From Dactylellina haptotyla (taxonomy: Eukaryota > Ascomycota > Orbiliomycetes > Orbiliales > Orbiliaceae): a stretch of DNA of 64,000 nt. The position numbers and the translations under genes are program-made. The stretch spans positions 372,001-436,000 of the forward strand of contig CM062386.1 in the NCBI GenBank assembly GCA_031310005.1, written 5' to 3'. Shown here piece after piece: positions 1 through 11,816 of the stretch (within the stretch, counting starts at the first letter, position 1; the number at the start of each line of letters is the position of its first letter). The notes beneath the pieces were generated by a model. The model was not told the DNA's origin and searched no databases. It saw only the letters and a program-made list of their open reading frames with translations.

Positions 1-195
1 CAGAACGACATGTACTGGCGTGGCGGAAGAGCAACCGAGCCCGTCCACTCATTTGACCTCTTGATCACCAAATCGGGGGAACTGAGATCTGTTACAGTTG
101 GGAACATTACGAGGTTCCCCGAAGAAGACCCGGAAGCCATGGATTCAGACTCTGAGACCCCCAAAGAATCGAGAATACGTGTGGTTCTTGAATGA
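1..195 (+). CDS. 3' end of an unidentified protein gene (partial)
   Basis: An open frame enters from the left edge (first codons CAG AAC GAC) and ends with TGA at 193-195, giving 64 residues of a C-terminus. The tail is rich in Asp, Glu, Ser and Pro (EEDPEAMDSDSETPKES) and ends in a short basic/hydrophobic stretch. No family is recognisable from this piece. It could also be a chance open frame, because nothing upstream can be seen. Confidence 0.35.
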   Translation, partial: QNDMYWRGGRATEPVHSFDLLITKSGELRSVTVGNITRFPEEDPEAMDSDSETPKESRIRVVLE

Positions 196-1993
196 GAATG
201 CACCTCATTAGCCGATACTTCTCTTGTGTTTCCTATAATATTCAACTATATTATACCCCTTGCCATTGCATTTTTCGGCGTTACGGGGGCTCTTTCCCCC
301 CCAGCATTTCTCGGAGTTTTATGGTGTATTGATACCGATGGGGGGTACTGTTCAAACTAGGAGTGTTATGCTCGATAGGCTTTTCGGAGCAATGTATATC
401 CATTTTAAAGTATCTTCAATAGCACGATTTGACAAATGAGTGAAACTTAGCATCATGAATACGCACTATTCGGGATCTTCTATTAAATTTTTCGAGTTTG
501 TGAATTTCATCTTCAACATATCAGCCCTTGGCGCCATGGTTGGTGCCTCTGACTTTAATTATCGGAAAACAGCTCCTAGAGAATTCTTTTTGAAGATATA
601 ACCGACACGAATTAGATAGCCGTGGTATAGTCTCTGCTTTGGAATTTAGGACACAAAATATCCCTTCCAATGAGACCTCCAGGCCTGTAACTGTACTAAA
701 ACACTTCAGCAGCAGAGCGGCCAGACCGTTGACTGCCAACCCACAATATCACGCTCGATTTTGCGTTGGGCATAGAAACCATATCCCGAAAACCGCTTCC
801 GGTGCTCAACTTCTCGCCAAGGATAAATATATAACCAAGGATCACGATAAAATCCCCACTGGCTAAATACTATATTATTAGCTCATACGTCGACCTGCAT
901 ACCCTCTCTCGTATTTCGATATCAACGAACCGGACTACCGATACCTGAGACACTAAAGAAACCGCCAAAGACAGCGAGGCCTTTACTAAGCCTCTCGTAA
1001 CATTTAAATTTTGCCCTAACTTCCCGCAATTAGCCTCCACAATTCCACACCGGCGTTCTCCGTCAATTTAACCGTTCCGTTTTTGAACAACAAAAAGGGA
1101 GACAAGATAACACTAAAATTACCATGGAACGGAGTACCCCTTGTCTTAAAACTATATTTTCCGACCACCCAGTCCATGGGTAGTATTGTTTTAAGTTTTT
1201 TTTTTTTCTTGTCCGGATATATACTTTTATATATATCTGCTTGTGGATCTCTGGGCTCCATCCGGATGGCAGAACCGAGAGGTTCCGAGGGTATGGGAAC
1301 GCTGTGGGCTGGGAGGTGCTAGTCCACGGCTTATAGATCCGATTTTTAGATCCGAGGTTGCGGATTATTGGTGATATTGTCACTCTGATATATCCTGGTT
1401 GGGAAACAAGTTTCAACCATAAAGATGCGGATAATACGAGAGATATTTACTAAGCTTATACCCCCCGCAAGCCCTCCGGCGGGGTACCTTGTTCGAAGCA
1501 GGCGCCCATTTTAGTCTGTGCGTAGTGAGACCGTTCGACCATGGAAACTGAGTGCGCGATCTATGGTTACCAGTGGCAGAAGATACATTGTCGAAACGCA
1601 CATTCTACCATTAGAACTGGTAACGAACCCCAGACTTTGAAGAAAAAGCGGCGGAATGATCACCCGGAATTCTGATGTTTAGTTTGACGAAATGTCCTGA
1701 TCGGGAAATATATGGACTAGGCCGTCGGCTGGTGATTCCGCAATAAATTTATAAACCTCATAGAGGACAATTAAATCGAGACTTTTGGGATGCTTCTCAG
1801 GGCCGTTGAGATCGGGGTCAAGTACCAGAGCCAATGAACTGCGAGGCTTTACTAATTAGACGGGCCGCTACCACTATATTGAATGCCCGATCTGGAAGCA
1901 AGGCAGAATCGGGCCATGGTAGTAGAATTTGGTATCGAGAAGTCGGGATAATGGAACGCGATTGTATACAATTGTAAAGGCATTGCCCAAGGT
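196..1993. other. Gene-free stretch
   Basis: Only short frames with no domain-like sequence on either strand. There is a T-rich run near 1197-1211. I see no splice-supported gene. The right end is the promoter of the xylanase gene. Confidence 0.5.
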
Positions 1994-2003
1994 TATATAA
2001 AAA
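1994..2003 (+). promoter_or_regulatory. TATA box of the xylanase gene
   Basis: TATATAAAAA lies about 130 bp before the xylanase ATG at 2130, a normal spacing for a fungal gene with a short leader. No other TATA-like run sits between it and the start codon. Inferred from sequence and position only. Confidence 0.5.
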
Positions 2004-2129
2004 GGAGTCTCTATCAACTTTGGAAGACCCAATAGAAAAGTATAGCAAGCATAGTCTTTGAGGTTGCACTGATCAGAGGCTTGATATCTCCTATTGTACT
2101 GTTCTTTATTCCATTGCTAGTGCTCCAAA

Positions 2130-3571
2130 ATGAAATACTCGATCATTTTCGTTGCTACGGCGCCAATTTTGGCCTCCGCACAACAAACCCTCTGGGGACA
2201 ATGTGAACAGACGACTTTCCCATTCAATGAAAAATCTACACTTACTAACATTCCACAATAGGTGGCGGAATCGGATACACAGGACCTACGAACTGTGTCG
2301 CCGGAGCAGCATGCACTACCCAGAACGCTTACTACGCGCAGTGCGTCTCCGCGTCCGGCCAACAAACTACCACCCGTGCTGTTACTACAACCGCTGGAGC
2401 GACCACCTCCCGAACCACCACCCGTACCACCACTGGCTCTCAACCAGCAGGAACAGGTCTAGACGCCTTGATCAAATCCAAGGGCAAGAAATACGTCGGC
2501 TTCGCTACTGATCAAGGAGAGTTTGGCAATTCAGGGATCACCAACATCCTGAAAGCAGAAGGCGGGTGTGTTTCGCCTGAGAACTCCATGAAATGGGACG
2601 CCACCGAGCCTTCCCGTGGTAGTTTCAACTTCAACGGTGCGGACGCTCTGGTCAACTTCGCGCAGACCAACGGCAAGTTGATCCGCGGACATACCTTGCT
2701 ATGGCACAGCCAGCTCCCGCAGTGGGTTAAGAATATCGGCGATAAAGCTACACTTACGACGGTTATTCAGAACCATGCCTCTACGGTAGCAGGCCGGTAT
2801 AAAGGCAAGATTTATGCTTGGGATGTTGCCAATGAAGTCGTTGCCGATGGTGGCGGTATGCGCTCTTCTGTGTTCTCACAAGTCTTCGGCGACTGGACTT
2901 TTCTGGATGTTGCGTTCAAGGCAGCGAAGGCGGCTGATCCGAATGCGAAGCTCTGCTTGAATGAGTAAGTGTCTCTTATAAATCTTGTCTCCCGAGGGAA
3001 CATAGCGATACGGCTGTTGAAGCAGCGTACGTATTGATGCTAATATGAATGCATTCTTGTAGTTACAACATCAACTTCTCCGGTGCAAAGCTTAACACCT
3101 TCGTCCAAGTCGTAAAGGACCTCAAGTCCCGCGGCGTCCCGATCGATTGTGTCGGCACACAGACCCACACCAGCGTCGGCGGCAGCGATATCCCAAATTA
3201 CAAGAGTACCCTAACCACCCTCGCGGGTACCGGTTGTGAAGTTCAAATTACAGAATTAGATATCGCGATGTCAAGTACCACCAGCACAAGCGCATTGCTT
3301 CAGCAGCAGCGAAACGATTACAAAACTATCGTCGCCGCTTGCATGGGAACATCCGCTTGCAGCGGTATCACGCTTTGTACGCATACCTTTTCCGTTCTCT
3401 CTTATTTTGATAGTTTTTGTTACGGGTAGTTGCTAACTATTGATTGCTGGAATCACAGGGGGTGTTGACGACGCAAACACTTGGATTACGGGAAAGCATC
3501 CTCTTCTCTGGGATGAGAATTTCGCAAAGAAGCCAGCTTACCAGGGTTTTGTCGATGGTATCAACTCTTGA
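2130..3571 (+). CDS. Secreted GH10 endo-beta-1,4-xylanase with N-terminal CBM1
   Basis: Exons 2130-2202, 2262-2964, 3063-3376 and 3459-3571 give 400 residues. Residues 1-17 are a signal peptide. Residues 18-55 form a CBM1 cellulose-binding domain (QTLWGQCGGIGYTGPTNC, followed by the later cysteines). A Thr/Ser/Arg-rich linker follows, then a GH10 barrel from about residue 88. The acid/base is Glu216 in WDVANEV and the nucleophile is Glu323 in QITELDI; TLLWHSQLP and LWGVDDANTWI are further family signatures. Introns 1 and 3 split a Cys and a Trp codon, and splicing restores both motifs exactly, which supports the model. Function: extracellular cleavage of xylan backbones, targeted to plant cell walls by the CBM1. 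Length and domain order are normal for fungal GH10 enzymes. It is probably not part of the metabolite cluster to the right. Confidence 0.95.
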
Positions 3572-4416
3572 TGCGATGGCGCGTCGTATCTTCAAGTATT
3601 TGGAGGAAAATGTGAGATTTGTGACAAGGCCAGGTGGGGACGACAATCTTCTTCTCTTCAAATCGGAGCGTATTCCGGTTAAATGTAAATTTACATGTAC
3701 AAAGACGAAACTGTTAGTTTATCTTTTTTTTGTTCTGTCAAAGACAGTACAAAAATAAAATTGTATATTTGAATATAAAAGACTCGTAACTTGAACAGAC
3801 TAGGACGCGCAATTTTGTGACTCCAACGACGGCTATATCGCACGGTATGTTAAGGTTATCTCGTATCCAGAACCCGTCGACAGTGTTCGTATTTATTCCT
3901 ATCTGCCGAAGGTATTGCGTGTTGCGCAGATGGTAGTGGGTTATCTTTCGATCGGCCCTTAACTAACACCGTGAAGCCTACAACGGGGCCACGGTTCGCC
4001 TAATGGAACAAGAAATTGGCATCGAAGAGATGGTTTGGATCCTGTCATTCCTTCGTTCGCGACTCATGTTCGATATTAATATATGAAGCTTACGTACCAG
4101 TGGTTTCCAAATTTGAATTCCCAAAAGAGTCCGGGCCCGATCTGGGTACGAGAAACCAAACTGGGGGGTGGTCATCTGCGCTTCGGAGTGCCAAACAACG
4201 CCGCGAAAAGCTTAATGAGCTTAATTTGCCCTTAGCTAGCCGACGCGACGGGCCTTGAAAGCATGTCGGGCCCGCCAAGACCGAGCATCTTTTATGGTCG
4301 GGAATTAGTAAAACCCGCGGTGTCCGAAGCAGAGTCAGTAACTGGAATCGCGATGACGATGGTCTAGAGGACGAGATCACGGCAGGTATACAGCTATCAA
4401 GAATGAAAATGGTTTT
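3572..4416. other. Gene-free stretch between xylanase and monooxygenase
   Basis: Short frames on both strands, none with domain-like sequence. It must contain the 3' end of the xylanase transcript and the promoter of the monooxygenase gene. Confidence 0.5.
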
Positions 4417-4424
4417 TATATAAA
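4417..4424 (+). promoter_or_regulatory. TATA box of the FAD monooxygenase gene
   Basis: TATATAAA lies about 180 bp before the ATG at 4605. Assigned by sequence and spacing only. Confidence 0.4.
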
Positions 4425-4604
4425 GCTGGTGGTAAATGCCCGGTTGGAATGGGCATCAACTTCACACAGCACCGAAATTACCTTCAATACGGCTACTATT
4501 TCATACATTATCTGCTTACTCCTATTTCACTACTATCTTATAAGACAAATAACCTCAAAAAAGACCCAAAAAATATATTTAATATTCCGAAATTCTAAAA
4601 AAAA

Positions 4605-5891
4605 ATGACATCGGAAAATAACCGTGTTCTCATCATTGGTGGTGGACTGGCTGGCCTTGCACTCGGCCAGGCGCTCAAAAATGCGACTCCTCCAATCCCA
4701 TTCCAAATATTCGAGCGAGATACTACGTCCGCCTACCGCGCGCAAGGGTACCGCATTCGACTCGCTGAAGGTGCAGACGCTTTAGATCGTCTCCTCTCCA
4801 AAGACCTATTTGCCACATTCGAGGCTACCTGCCCCCAGTTCACGCCTGGCGGCAGCCGTATCACAGCAGAAACAAACGAACCCGCACCATGGAACGGCCC
4901 GCGCGGCGGCCCTGGCCAAAGCGGTAGAGCGTATAATGCCGATCGCACTGTTCTGCGTTCCGTTCTCATGATGGGACTTGAAGAAAACATTTGTTTTGGC
5001 AAAGTGTTTGAAAGCTACGAAACCAACGAGGAATCGGGCGGCGTGGCGGCGCATTTCGCAGACGGCACGAGCGAGAACGGCGCTATACTTGTTGGCGCTG
5101 ATGGTGTTCGTTCTCTCGTACGTAAATCTTTTCTGCCGGAGCTCGAACCGCTCGATAGCGAAGGTCGTGCGGTATTCGGCAAGACGCTCCTCGAGACGCC
5201 CGAGGTGCTGGAGAAAGTATCCAGCCACATTCTTGCGGGTGGGATCGTGGTTGCCAACGAAGGCGGGGACAACAATCCGACCAAGCTGTTCTCCGAGACG
5301 ATGCGCTTTACTCGGGGTCTCGAGGCTGCCAAAGACTTTGTTCTCCCGCCAGATTATGTATACTGGGTGCTGTGTTTCCGTTCCGATCACAAGACACAGG
5401 AAGGAGAGACCCAGAACGTCGCTTCGGAGTTGACGTCCGCGGAATCCGCACAGTTATCATTGGACATCGCTGCCGGTTGGCACGAGGCCGTCCGTGCCGT
5501 CTTTGAGAAGCAAACGGTGGAATCCACCTCCGTTCTCTCGTTTTTCATTTGCGACCCGGCCAACTTTAGATCAAGCTGGGGCGGTGTACGTGACGAGACC
5601 AGTACCCGCGCGAAGCAAGCCGTGACGCTGCTCGGTGATTCAGCGCACCCGATGCCGCCTATCGGTGCGGTTGGTGCGAATACCGCGCTTCAGGAGGCAG
5701 TTGATCTTTACGAAGCATTAGTCAAGGTCTATCATTCATCGGAGGATAAGCTCCAGCAACTTGGTAATTACGAAAAACAGATTGTGGATAGGGCAGCTGA
5801 TGCTATTGGGAAGAGCGCTGGCGGCGCTATGATGTTTTGGGGGATGAGACCTCTCGCGCAATTGCAGCCTGCAAAAGTTTGGCGAGATTAA
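4605..5891 (+). CDS. FAD-dependent monooxygenase (aromatic-hydroxylase class)
   Basis: An intronless frame of 428 residues. Residues 8-20 hold the dinucleotide fold (VLIIGGGLAGLAL). The mid-protein DG motif is VGADGVRSLVRK, and the second FAD motif near residues 341-353 reads TLLGDSAHPMPPIGAVGANTALQEAVDL. These three motifs in this order define the PHBH-like flavoprotein hydroxylases, which use NAD(P)H and O2 to hydroxylate or epoxidise small organic substrates. The ATG follows an A-rich leader. Such enzymes often tailor fungal polyketides, but this gene lies about 10 kb from the PKS-NRPS with five apparently unrelated genes between, so membership in that cluster is only possible. A catabolic role is equally likely. 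Confidence 0.88.
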   Translation: MTSENNRVLIIGGGLAGLALGQALKNATPPIPFQIFERDTTSAYRAQGYRIRLAEGADALDRLLSKDLFATFEATCPQFTPGGSRITAETNEPAPWNGPRGGPGQSGRAYNADRTVLRSVLMMGLEENICFGKVFESYETNEESGGVAAHFADGTSENGAILVGADGVRSLVRKSFLPELEPLDSEGRAVFGKTLLETPEVLEKVSSHILAGGIVVANEGGDNNPTKLFSETMRFTRGLEAAKDFVLPPDYVYWVLCFRSDHKTQEGETQNVASELTSAESAQLSLDIAAGWHEAVRAVFEKQTVESTSVLSFFICDPANFRSSWGGVRDETSTRAKQAVTLLGDSAHPMPPIGAVGANTALQEAVDLYEALVKVYHSSEDKLQQLGNYEKQIVDRAADAIGKSAGGAMMFWGMRPLAQLQPAKVWRD

Positions 5892-6487
5892 GTAATATAG
5901 ATAGGAGTTTTTGGGTTTAGATTTTTCTGGGATACGAAGGTGGGATGGGGTCGTGTATTAATATATTCTCTACTCTGCTAAATGGCTCTTGGGCGTTATA
6001 CTGGAATCGGTAGGTATTAAATATGGGAAACGGTAGTTCGAGATTTTAATGTATATAGGATATTGAAAATAAACAAATGTATATAAAAAAAATAAGCGTA
6101 ATACATCTAAATTGATGGAACATGATACAAGTGCTAGAATATATATAATATTATCCACATTTCTCTGCTGACTAAACTTTAAAAACTATACTTTGCCATA
6201 TATTTGGTCGTTAAAAGAGTCATCATGGGCGTCAACAACCCCTTTCCATGCATTCTGAGAGTGGAAAGCAAGAAATTATAATATCGAGGAAGCGCTGTAT
6301 CTTCGGAAAGAAAAAAAAACTAAAAAAAACTCGAAAACGCCAAAAGCCCAGTCGTGCCAGAGTCCAATCACCAAAAGCAAACCGTGATCAAAGATACAAG
6401 AGAAAAAAAATGCATACCTTAGAACACCAGCCGAGCCATATCCTAATATCCTTCTGATTCATTACATATCCCTTTGGATTCTAATTA
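5892..6487. other. Gene-free, AT-rich intergenic stretch
   Basis: The 3' flanks of two convergent genes. It holds A-rich runs around 6305-6330 and 6400-6410 and no plausible coding frame. Confidence 0.5.
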
Positions 6488-7182
6488 CTAGCTCCCTCCC
6501 CCACTTCTATTGTTGGTTCGGCCACCTACGAATGCATACAACGGCATGTAGTTCGTCCCTCCAAATCTAAAGTACGCGGTTTCGGGCTCTCTAACCCCAG
6601 TGCCGCTTCTAGTCCGATCCCTATACAGATCACCCGCCATATCCCTCAGGTCGTCTCGCCGCCTAGTCGGCCGCCGGCCGCTTCTGATATGATTTCTTCT
6701 CTGCTGTCGCCAGTACCTCTCTGCGACAATGCCGAATCTCTCTGCGATTAACAGTTGGCGGGCATCGTCGTCTGGGGGTGTCTCGTCGTTGGCATGCTCT
6801 TGATTGATCTGGGCAGTTATCCGTTCGAGTAGGCGTTTTCGAAGATTCTGGCGCCGCCTGAAGCGGTAAAGTGCCAAACCCAACGCAAACACAGCTCCCT
6901 AGAATGGCGCAAACAATGAATTAGCAAAAAAATAGTTTTTATATCGCATTTATTGTGGTTATGATGTTTGGAAAGGGGAAGAGGAGACGATGTGGCTTGT
7001 GCGATTGTTGTAATGTTGGTGGTGGTACATACGGCTAGGGCGGCACCAAGGATGCACCCGATCACAGCAGAGGTGACATGGGCGACTCTGTTCGCATCGT
7101 CGGAATCAAGAGGAGTCGTCGACGGAGACGGAGTGGCCTTCGGGTCGTAACCCAGATTTCTGGCCGTGATCCCCACTATCAT
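6488..7182 (-). CDS. Small single-pass membrane protein, function unknown
   Basis: Exons 7182-7033 and 6898-6488 (donor GTATGT, acceptor TTCTAG) give 186 residues. Splicing joins VTSAVIGCILGAALA to GAVFALGLALYRFRRR, completing one clean transmembrane helix (about residues 36-60) directly followed by an Arg-rich segment, so the intron is well supported. A short Ser/Thr/Pro N-terminus precedes the helix. The rest is a highly basic tail with RERF-type helices and an Arg/Gly-rich end. The positive-inside rule puts the long tail in the cytosol. The start at 7182 is the first ATG of the exon; an upstream non-coding exon cannot be excluded. I do not recognise the family. Confidence 0.6.
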
Positions 7183-9117
7183 GTCCCCTCCCTCCCCTCA
7201 GTCGTTCTTTGTATTCTTCGTGTGTTGAGGTTGCGCACCCGCCACAGGGGAGCGAGCTGTGGCTTGGCTGCGGGGGTTGTTGTTCTGGCTTGGTTCGCAG
7301 CAGCTAAACGGGGCCGTCTTTTTTCCAAGCGAGGTCAAGGATTCATCGATTCTGGCAGGCGGGTGGGTAAAGCACGTCTCAGGGCTAGCCAGATAGCTAT
7401 CGTCAGAGGTGTTCGAGTGCGAGATATCGGGAAGTAGAGGTCTGGAGACGAAGGAAAGCAAAGGAAAGCCCAGGATTGAGAATTAAAGGAGAGAGAAAAG
7501 ATTTTCTTTGATCTTTCATTTAAGATTTCGCTGGAACTGGTGATTGATTCAGCTACTGGGGGCAGAAGAAAGCAAGCCCACCAGCCCAGCCAGCCAAGGC
7601 GAGAACAGGCCTTGCTTGATTCTCGGTCCTCTCCCTCCTGCGGGCAAGTAGTCCAGTCCACCTCGAGCCTCGACCTCTCCTGGCCGGCGCTGTGATCGAG
7701 CAGATGCGATCTCAAACGGTGCCGCGCCCGAAAAGACTTCAGGAACAGCGGTCTGTGAGTATACACAGGCTCGCAGTTGCACACTCAGCTTCGTCGTCAA
7801 TATATCGGTATTCCCATCGCGCGATGTATTGAAAAGTTTGTGTCTACGTGTCGAGCAAAGGAAGCGCAACCTTTAATCGTCTCGATCGACCGGTTCCCGT
7901 TGAACCCGTACCCAAACCAAGAAATCAGAATCAATCCAGCACCGTTCAACCTCGATGGCAAACCCGGCTCGTCCAGCACTCGTGCAGCCTCAAAGCATTG
8001 TTAAAACGCAGCCGAGAGCGCTGACGGGGTAGGCAGTACCCTCTATCAGTGATGCGGGCGGCCATGCATGCAGTACCTCTACCCACATGCCCAGTGGCCC
8101 CATCTGACTCGAGGATAATGTACCAACCCTCCTGTCTACCAAGGCGCATGCACGTCGACTGTGAATGGCGTGAATCTGGGCCATGTGCTCAGTCTTTCGC
8201 TCCAGCATTTCTACGAGGCCGTTCCTTTCCACTTCCGTCAGTTTGCGGGCCCCACCACAGATCCCCAGTTCACGGTCCCACTCGCTAGCCAGGGGTGGGT
8301 CCTCTTCCCCTAACCACCCTCTCGCAAACATGGTCAGTCCAAGTTTTGCCCACAAAGTTTCTCCGCAAAACTTTAGCGAGAGTTTTCGACTGGTAGACTT
8401 TGCAAAGTCTTGTCGACAGCCGAGGAGCTCGGCTTTTGGTCAGTCGACGTCAATTTTGGCAGGGCACAAGGGTCCAAATGTCGATAGGTTTCTTCGGTAT
8501 ACTTGGCTATAATACAAGGCATGCTTGTTAACTATCGCTTTTGGGGACTCTGACTTCACCGAAAATCTTGAGGCTAGTTGGCTGGTTAGAGTGCACAGAG
8601 ATTGACGCCTCCCTCCCGTTTTGAACCACCCCCTGCTTCTAGCGTTCGCGTTCCTGAATTGAAATTTAACCTCAGCTATAATTTTAGATAGCCTTGGGGT
8701 TCAGGTTCGTTACAGCGCAACATTTCTTGCGCCGATTCCTACTCACGGCGGTCGATGCAATTTCATGCCAAACATCGATCCTAATTGATTGTCCAGGGTA
8801 GTTCCGTGCTGGTTGGACGGCAAACCTGCAAAAGTGAGACCATGACAACTCATATCAGATCCTCGTTTCCAATTGCTATAAGAACAGCAGTGGTTTTGAT
8901 AAATATAACCGGCTGTTAGATTTCTGAAATATCGATCTTGCATTTTAACAGCCTTGAAATTAGGCCAGTATCTGATCAGAACCGTGCCTACGCGTAGACA
9001 CGAGGGATCCACCGCCTTTAGTAATCGCCAAGCAGGAAGTATTAATAGTATGCAACGCACCTATTGCGCGGGATCAACTACTTACCCACTGTGCGCTTTA
9101 TACTACCAACAAGCTTA
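7183..9117. other. Gene-free stretch of about 1.9 kb
   Basis: It contains overlapping open frames on both strands in a GC-richer part (7200-8400), probably only from a low stop-codon frequency. The most protein-like is the minus-strand frame 8355-7990 (helix-like WDRELGICGG and KLTEVERNGLVEMLERK), but it lacks supported splice partners or a known domain, so I do not call it a gene. Confidence 0.4.
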
Positions 9118-10227
9118 ATGGCATCAATACCACAAACCCTCCCATACAATTATTATCGTCTCATCCCAGGAGGCCTATCAGCCAATAACTCCGAGCCTAG
9201 TCCTCCCGTCGTGGAGAAAACTTCTATGGCTTCAACTCTGGCTTCCTGGGGCCAGGGAATGCGGCTCCACAACAAAAAATCACTGCGATTTGCTTCCGTA
9301 GCAAAGAAGATTGTCGCCGTATTAAAGCCTTCCAAAACCCACCAACTAGATCCCAGTAAATGTTTTAACCTCCCAACCGAACTTCTTACCGAGATATTTT
9401 CATACCTTAGCTTCTTCGACCAAGTAATTGCTTCCCAAGTATGCACCCGCTGGCGGGACATCCTTTCCGCCTCGCCCCAGTATCTTAAACATAGATACAT
9501 ACCTTATGATGATCATAGATATTGGTTTATGTTTGGTGTTCATCGTTTCCTCAGTCGCGGGTTCGAATCTGGCTGGAGCGGGAGCGCGCTTATAGGCTTT
9601 GAGGTCCAAAACGGAGCGGTGATTGGATACCATGTTTCAAACGAGTTCTCGGGACCTCTTAAGCCTAAAAAGGTGTATGAGTCGGCGCGCGACCGGATTA
9701 TAGTCGACATATCTCATTCCGGGTTCCTCGACGACCCAATGTTCAGTCCCTTCACCGTTATTAGCGACAACATTATGGCTAAAGCCGAACTCCAAACCAA
9801 CCTTCGGCTGCGATGTCCCCGGCCCCGAGCTATTATAGTGTCAACTGCAGATGGCGCTTCTTCCTTCAAGCAGCTGGAGGATATGAAGTCCAACCTTAGC
9901 ATTAACATCACCTTCCACATCGGAGAGAGCCTTTCGGATAAACATGTGCATTCGCTTCACTTCAAGCAGTATCTTCAAGAGTCTGCGATCCCGAAAAATA
10001 TTAAAGATCTAACAATAAGAGATTTGATTAGTGTTGTGGCTAGGAGAATCATCGAGGAGGTATCTTATCTACAGTGGGATAAAACAAGCCCCTTTATAGT
10101 GGACATGGGGCCCCGGTTCGGACTCGACGGACTCAATAGCAATGCGGGCCCTATCGGGCATTGGTCGTTGAATGCCTCTGTTTATCACTCAGGTTGTAAG
10201 AAGTTGAAATCATACCTCAGAAAATAG
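9118..10227 (+). CDS. F-box protein
   Basis: An intronless frame of 369 residues from the ATG at 9118 (MASIPQTL); a longer in-frame extension to 9064 has no ATG. An F-box lies at about residues 86-122 (FNLPTELLTEIFSYLSFFDQ, then VIASQVCTRWRDIL), the Skp1-binding module of SCF ubiquitin ligases. The rest has no recognisable repeat and would be the substrate-binding part, as in many fungal F-box orphans. The region before the F-box is basic. Expected role: selecting a protein for ubiquitylation; the substrate is unknown. Confidence 0.8.
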   Translation: MASIPQTLPYNYYRLIPGGLSANNSEPSPPVVEKTSMASTLASWGQGMRLHNKKSLRFASVAKKIVAVLKPSKTHQLDPSKCFNLPTELLTEIFSYLSFFDQVIASQVCTRWRDILSASPQYLKHRYIPYDDHRYWFMFGVHRFLSRGFESGWSGSALIGFEVQNGAVIGYHVSNEFSGPLKPKKVYESARDRIIVDISHSGFLDDPMFSPFTVISDNIMAKAELQTNLRLRCPRPRAIIVSTADGASSFKQLEDMKSNLSINITFHIGESLSDKHVHSLHFKQYLQESAIPKNIKDLTIRDLISVVARRIIEEVSYLQWDKTSPFIVDMGPRFGLDGLNSNAGPIGHWSLNASVYHSGCKKLKSYLRK

Positions 10228-10361
10228 ATCTTGGAGTCGCGAGGAGTCAACACTGGAAAAGAAGGGGCCTTATACATATCTATTTTATACACATGTAATA
10301 TAATACATTTGTACTCTGGAGTGCAAAAATCACGATATGAATCACCAGTTTAATTTCTATA

Positions 10362-11816
10362 CTAATATAAATATACTTCTGACTCGCTGATTTCTTCCGT
10401 GGAATAGCGTATAGAGCCTCTCCACGGGAATGGATTATCCGCGTTAATCCCTTCTTCGATATGCTTCTCCACCAGTATCCTGCGAACGGCATCTGCCAGC
10501 TCTTCCTCCGGGACTGGCCACGCTGTAATCTCATAGACTCCATTTGTCCACTCCGGCCAATTCCTCAAAACTTCTTCTTTATTAAATCGACGATGATCTG
10601 GAATCGCCCATTTCGCAGTACGTTCTAACTTATTTTGGGGGTCTATCAACACAGCGGCATCGTCTGCATATCGGTTCGCCATATTGTTCGCCTTGACCGC
10701 AATATCTGCAAACATGTCCATCATCAAAGACAAGACCCCTCTAGCCACGGCCATAACCATAACTCCATACAGCACGAACGGATCTGGCGCGTTTTTCCAC
10801 CGGTGAGCATACATGCGCACCGCTTCCTCCATCCATTCAGGGTCCGCGATAAGATCCGTTGTAGATAGCAATGCCCCTCCAAACTTCTCGTTAAAATATT
10901 TCTCGTATCCTATCACTTCCCGCTTAAATATACGTGTTTGGCGAAATCGTTGATCCACGATGGGGTTTTGCCCTTCCAGCCAGAGAGGCTCTACGGGTAT
11001 ACTCTCCATATACTCCATAATTTTGATGACAAAGTCGTTCAGTCTTCGCCAGACAGTGTATGTGGTATACCACGCCTTTAGGAATCCGATTTGGGATAAA
11101 TCTACTACAGGGCCGCTCTCAGTCATCCGATGAGTTGCACTGAATAGTTGCTCGAGGATTAGATGGACCGATATGCTGTCTCGTGGGAAGAGAGTATTAG
11201 GAGGGTCACCGAAGTCGGATACCCATTTAGGGAGGCTTTTGCTCCTACCACCAGCGCGGGGATTATCCCGCTCTCCAGATGTGTCGAGCGATCCACCGCA
11301 ATCCATTATCCCTGGAGGTACGTCGATATGCGAGTGGTATTCCGGCCGTTCTTGGTATCCGTTCGGTGTTATTTTGCTGAAAGCAAGACAATCTATGTCT
11401 CTTCTCTCTGGATTCTTTTCTACACCTTCATCAACGAGATACCATTCAGTCGTTAGTGGCGCCACTAACCGAAAGTACTCTGTTCTGAAATACCGCCAGA
11501 CCGTGTTGTTGGTAAGCTCCTCTAGCAAGAACGCCATCTTCTCTTGTTGTCTAGAAAAGTCACGTAGGAGATATCCTGAGTGTAATAGGTACCAGGTGGG
11601 ATCCCCTAGAAGGTCGACCTCTCTTGGTGCCCTAACAAACTCTCGCCAGTCCGTCTCGTTTATTGTCAAATCTGAAGGGAAATACCATGCTGGTTTTGGT
11701 ACTTCAGATCCAGCGGTACTCTGTAGCGGCTTACTCGTTGGCCTTCTAACCGCGGTAGTTGTAATTGGGAACAGTTGAAAAACAAGTATTGGAGTTCCTA
11801 TCGATCTTAGCTTCAT
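10362..11816 (-). CDS. Predicted secreted protein, paralogue of the gene at 12307-13767
   Basis: An intronless frame of 484 residues. The N-terminus (MKLRSIGTPILVFQLF, then PITTTAV) looks like a short signal peptide. No known domain is visible. It shares landmarks in the same order with the divergent neighbour: an early W-x-x-F block, a central LEQLF...DLSQIGFLKAWYTTYTVWRRLNDF block matching LKKMF...LSDDVFLAAWQRLRVAYGLANKY, and FVLYGVMVMAVARGVLSLMM-DMFADIAVKANNMA matching TLLLALHGTITGLIRGSLAF-IFELMADISLRANELS. The two genes therefore probably arose by inverted duplication and then diverged strongly. The two cysteines present are not arranged like a small effector. Confidence 0.7.
   Translation of the reverse strand: MKLRSIGTPILVFQLFPITTTAVRRPTSKPLQSTAGSEVPKPAWYFPSDLTINETDWREFVRAPREVDLLGDPTWYLLHSGYLLRDFSRQQEKMAFLLEELTNNTVWRYFRTEYFRLVAPLTTEWYLVDEGVEKNPERRDIDCLAFSKITPNGYQERPEYHSHIDVPPGIMDCGGSLDTSGERDNPRAGGRSKSLPKWVSDFGDPPNTLFPRDSISVHLILEQLFSATHRMTESGPVVDLSQIGFLKAWYTTYTVWRRLNDFVIKIMEYMESIPVEPLWLEGQNPIVDQRFRQTRIFKREVIGYEKYFNEKFGGALLSTTDLIADPEWMEEAVRMYAHRWKNAPDPFVLYGVMVMAVARGVLSLMMDMFADIAVKANNMANRYADDAAVLIDPQNKLERTAKWAIPDHRRFNKEEVLRNWPEWTNGVYEITAWPVPEEELADAVRRILVEKHIEEGINADNPFPWRGSIRYSTEEISESEVYLY

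Noticed and set aside
9556-9570. GGTTCGAATC, resembling a tRNA B box
   Set aside because: It lies inside the F-box coding sequence, and no cloverleaf or A box could be placed around it.
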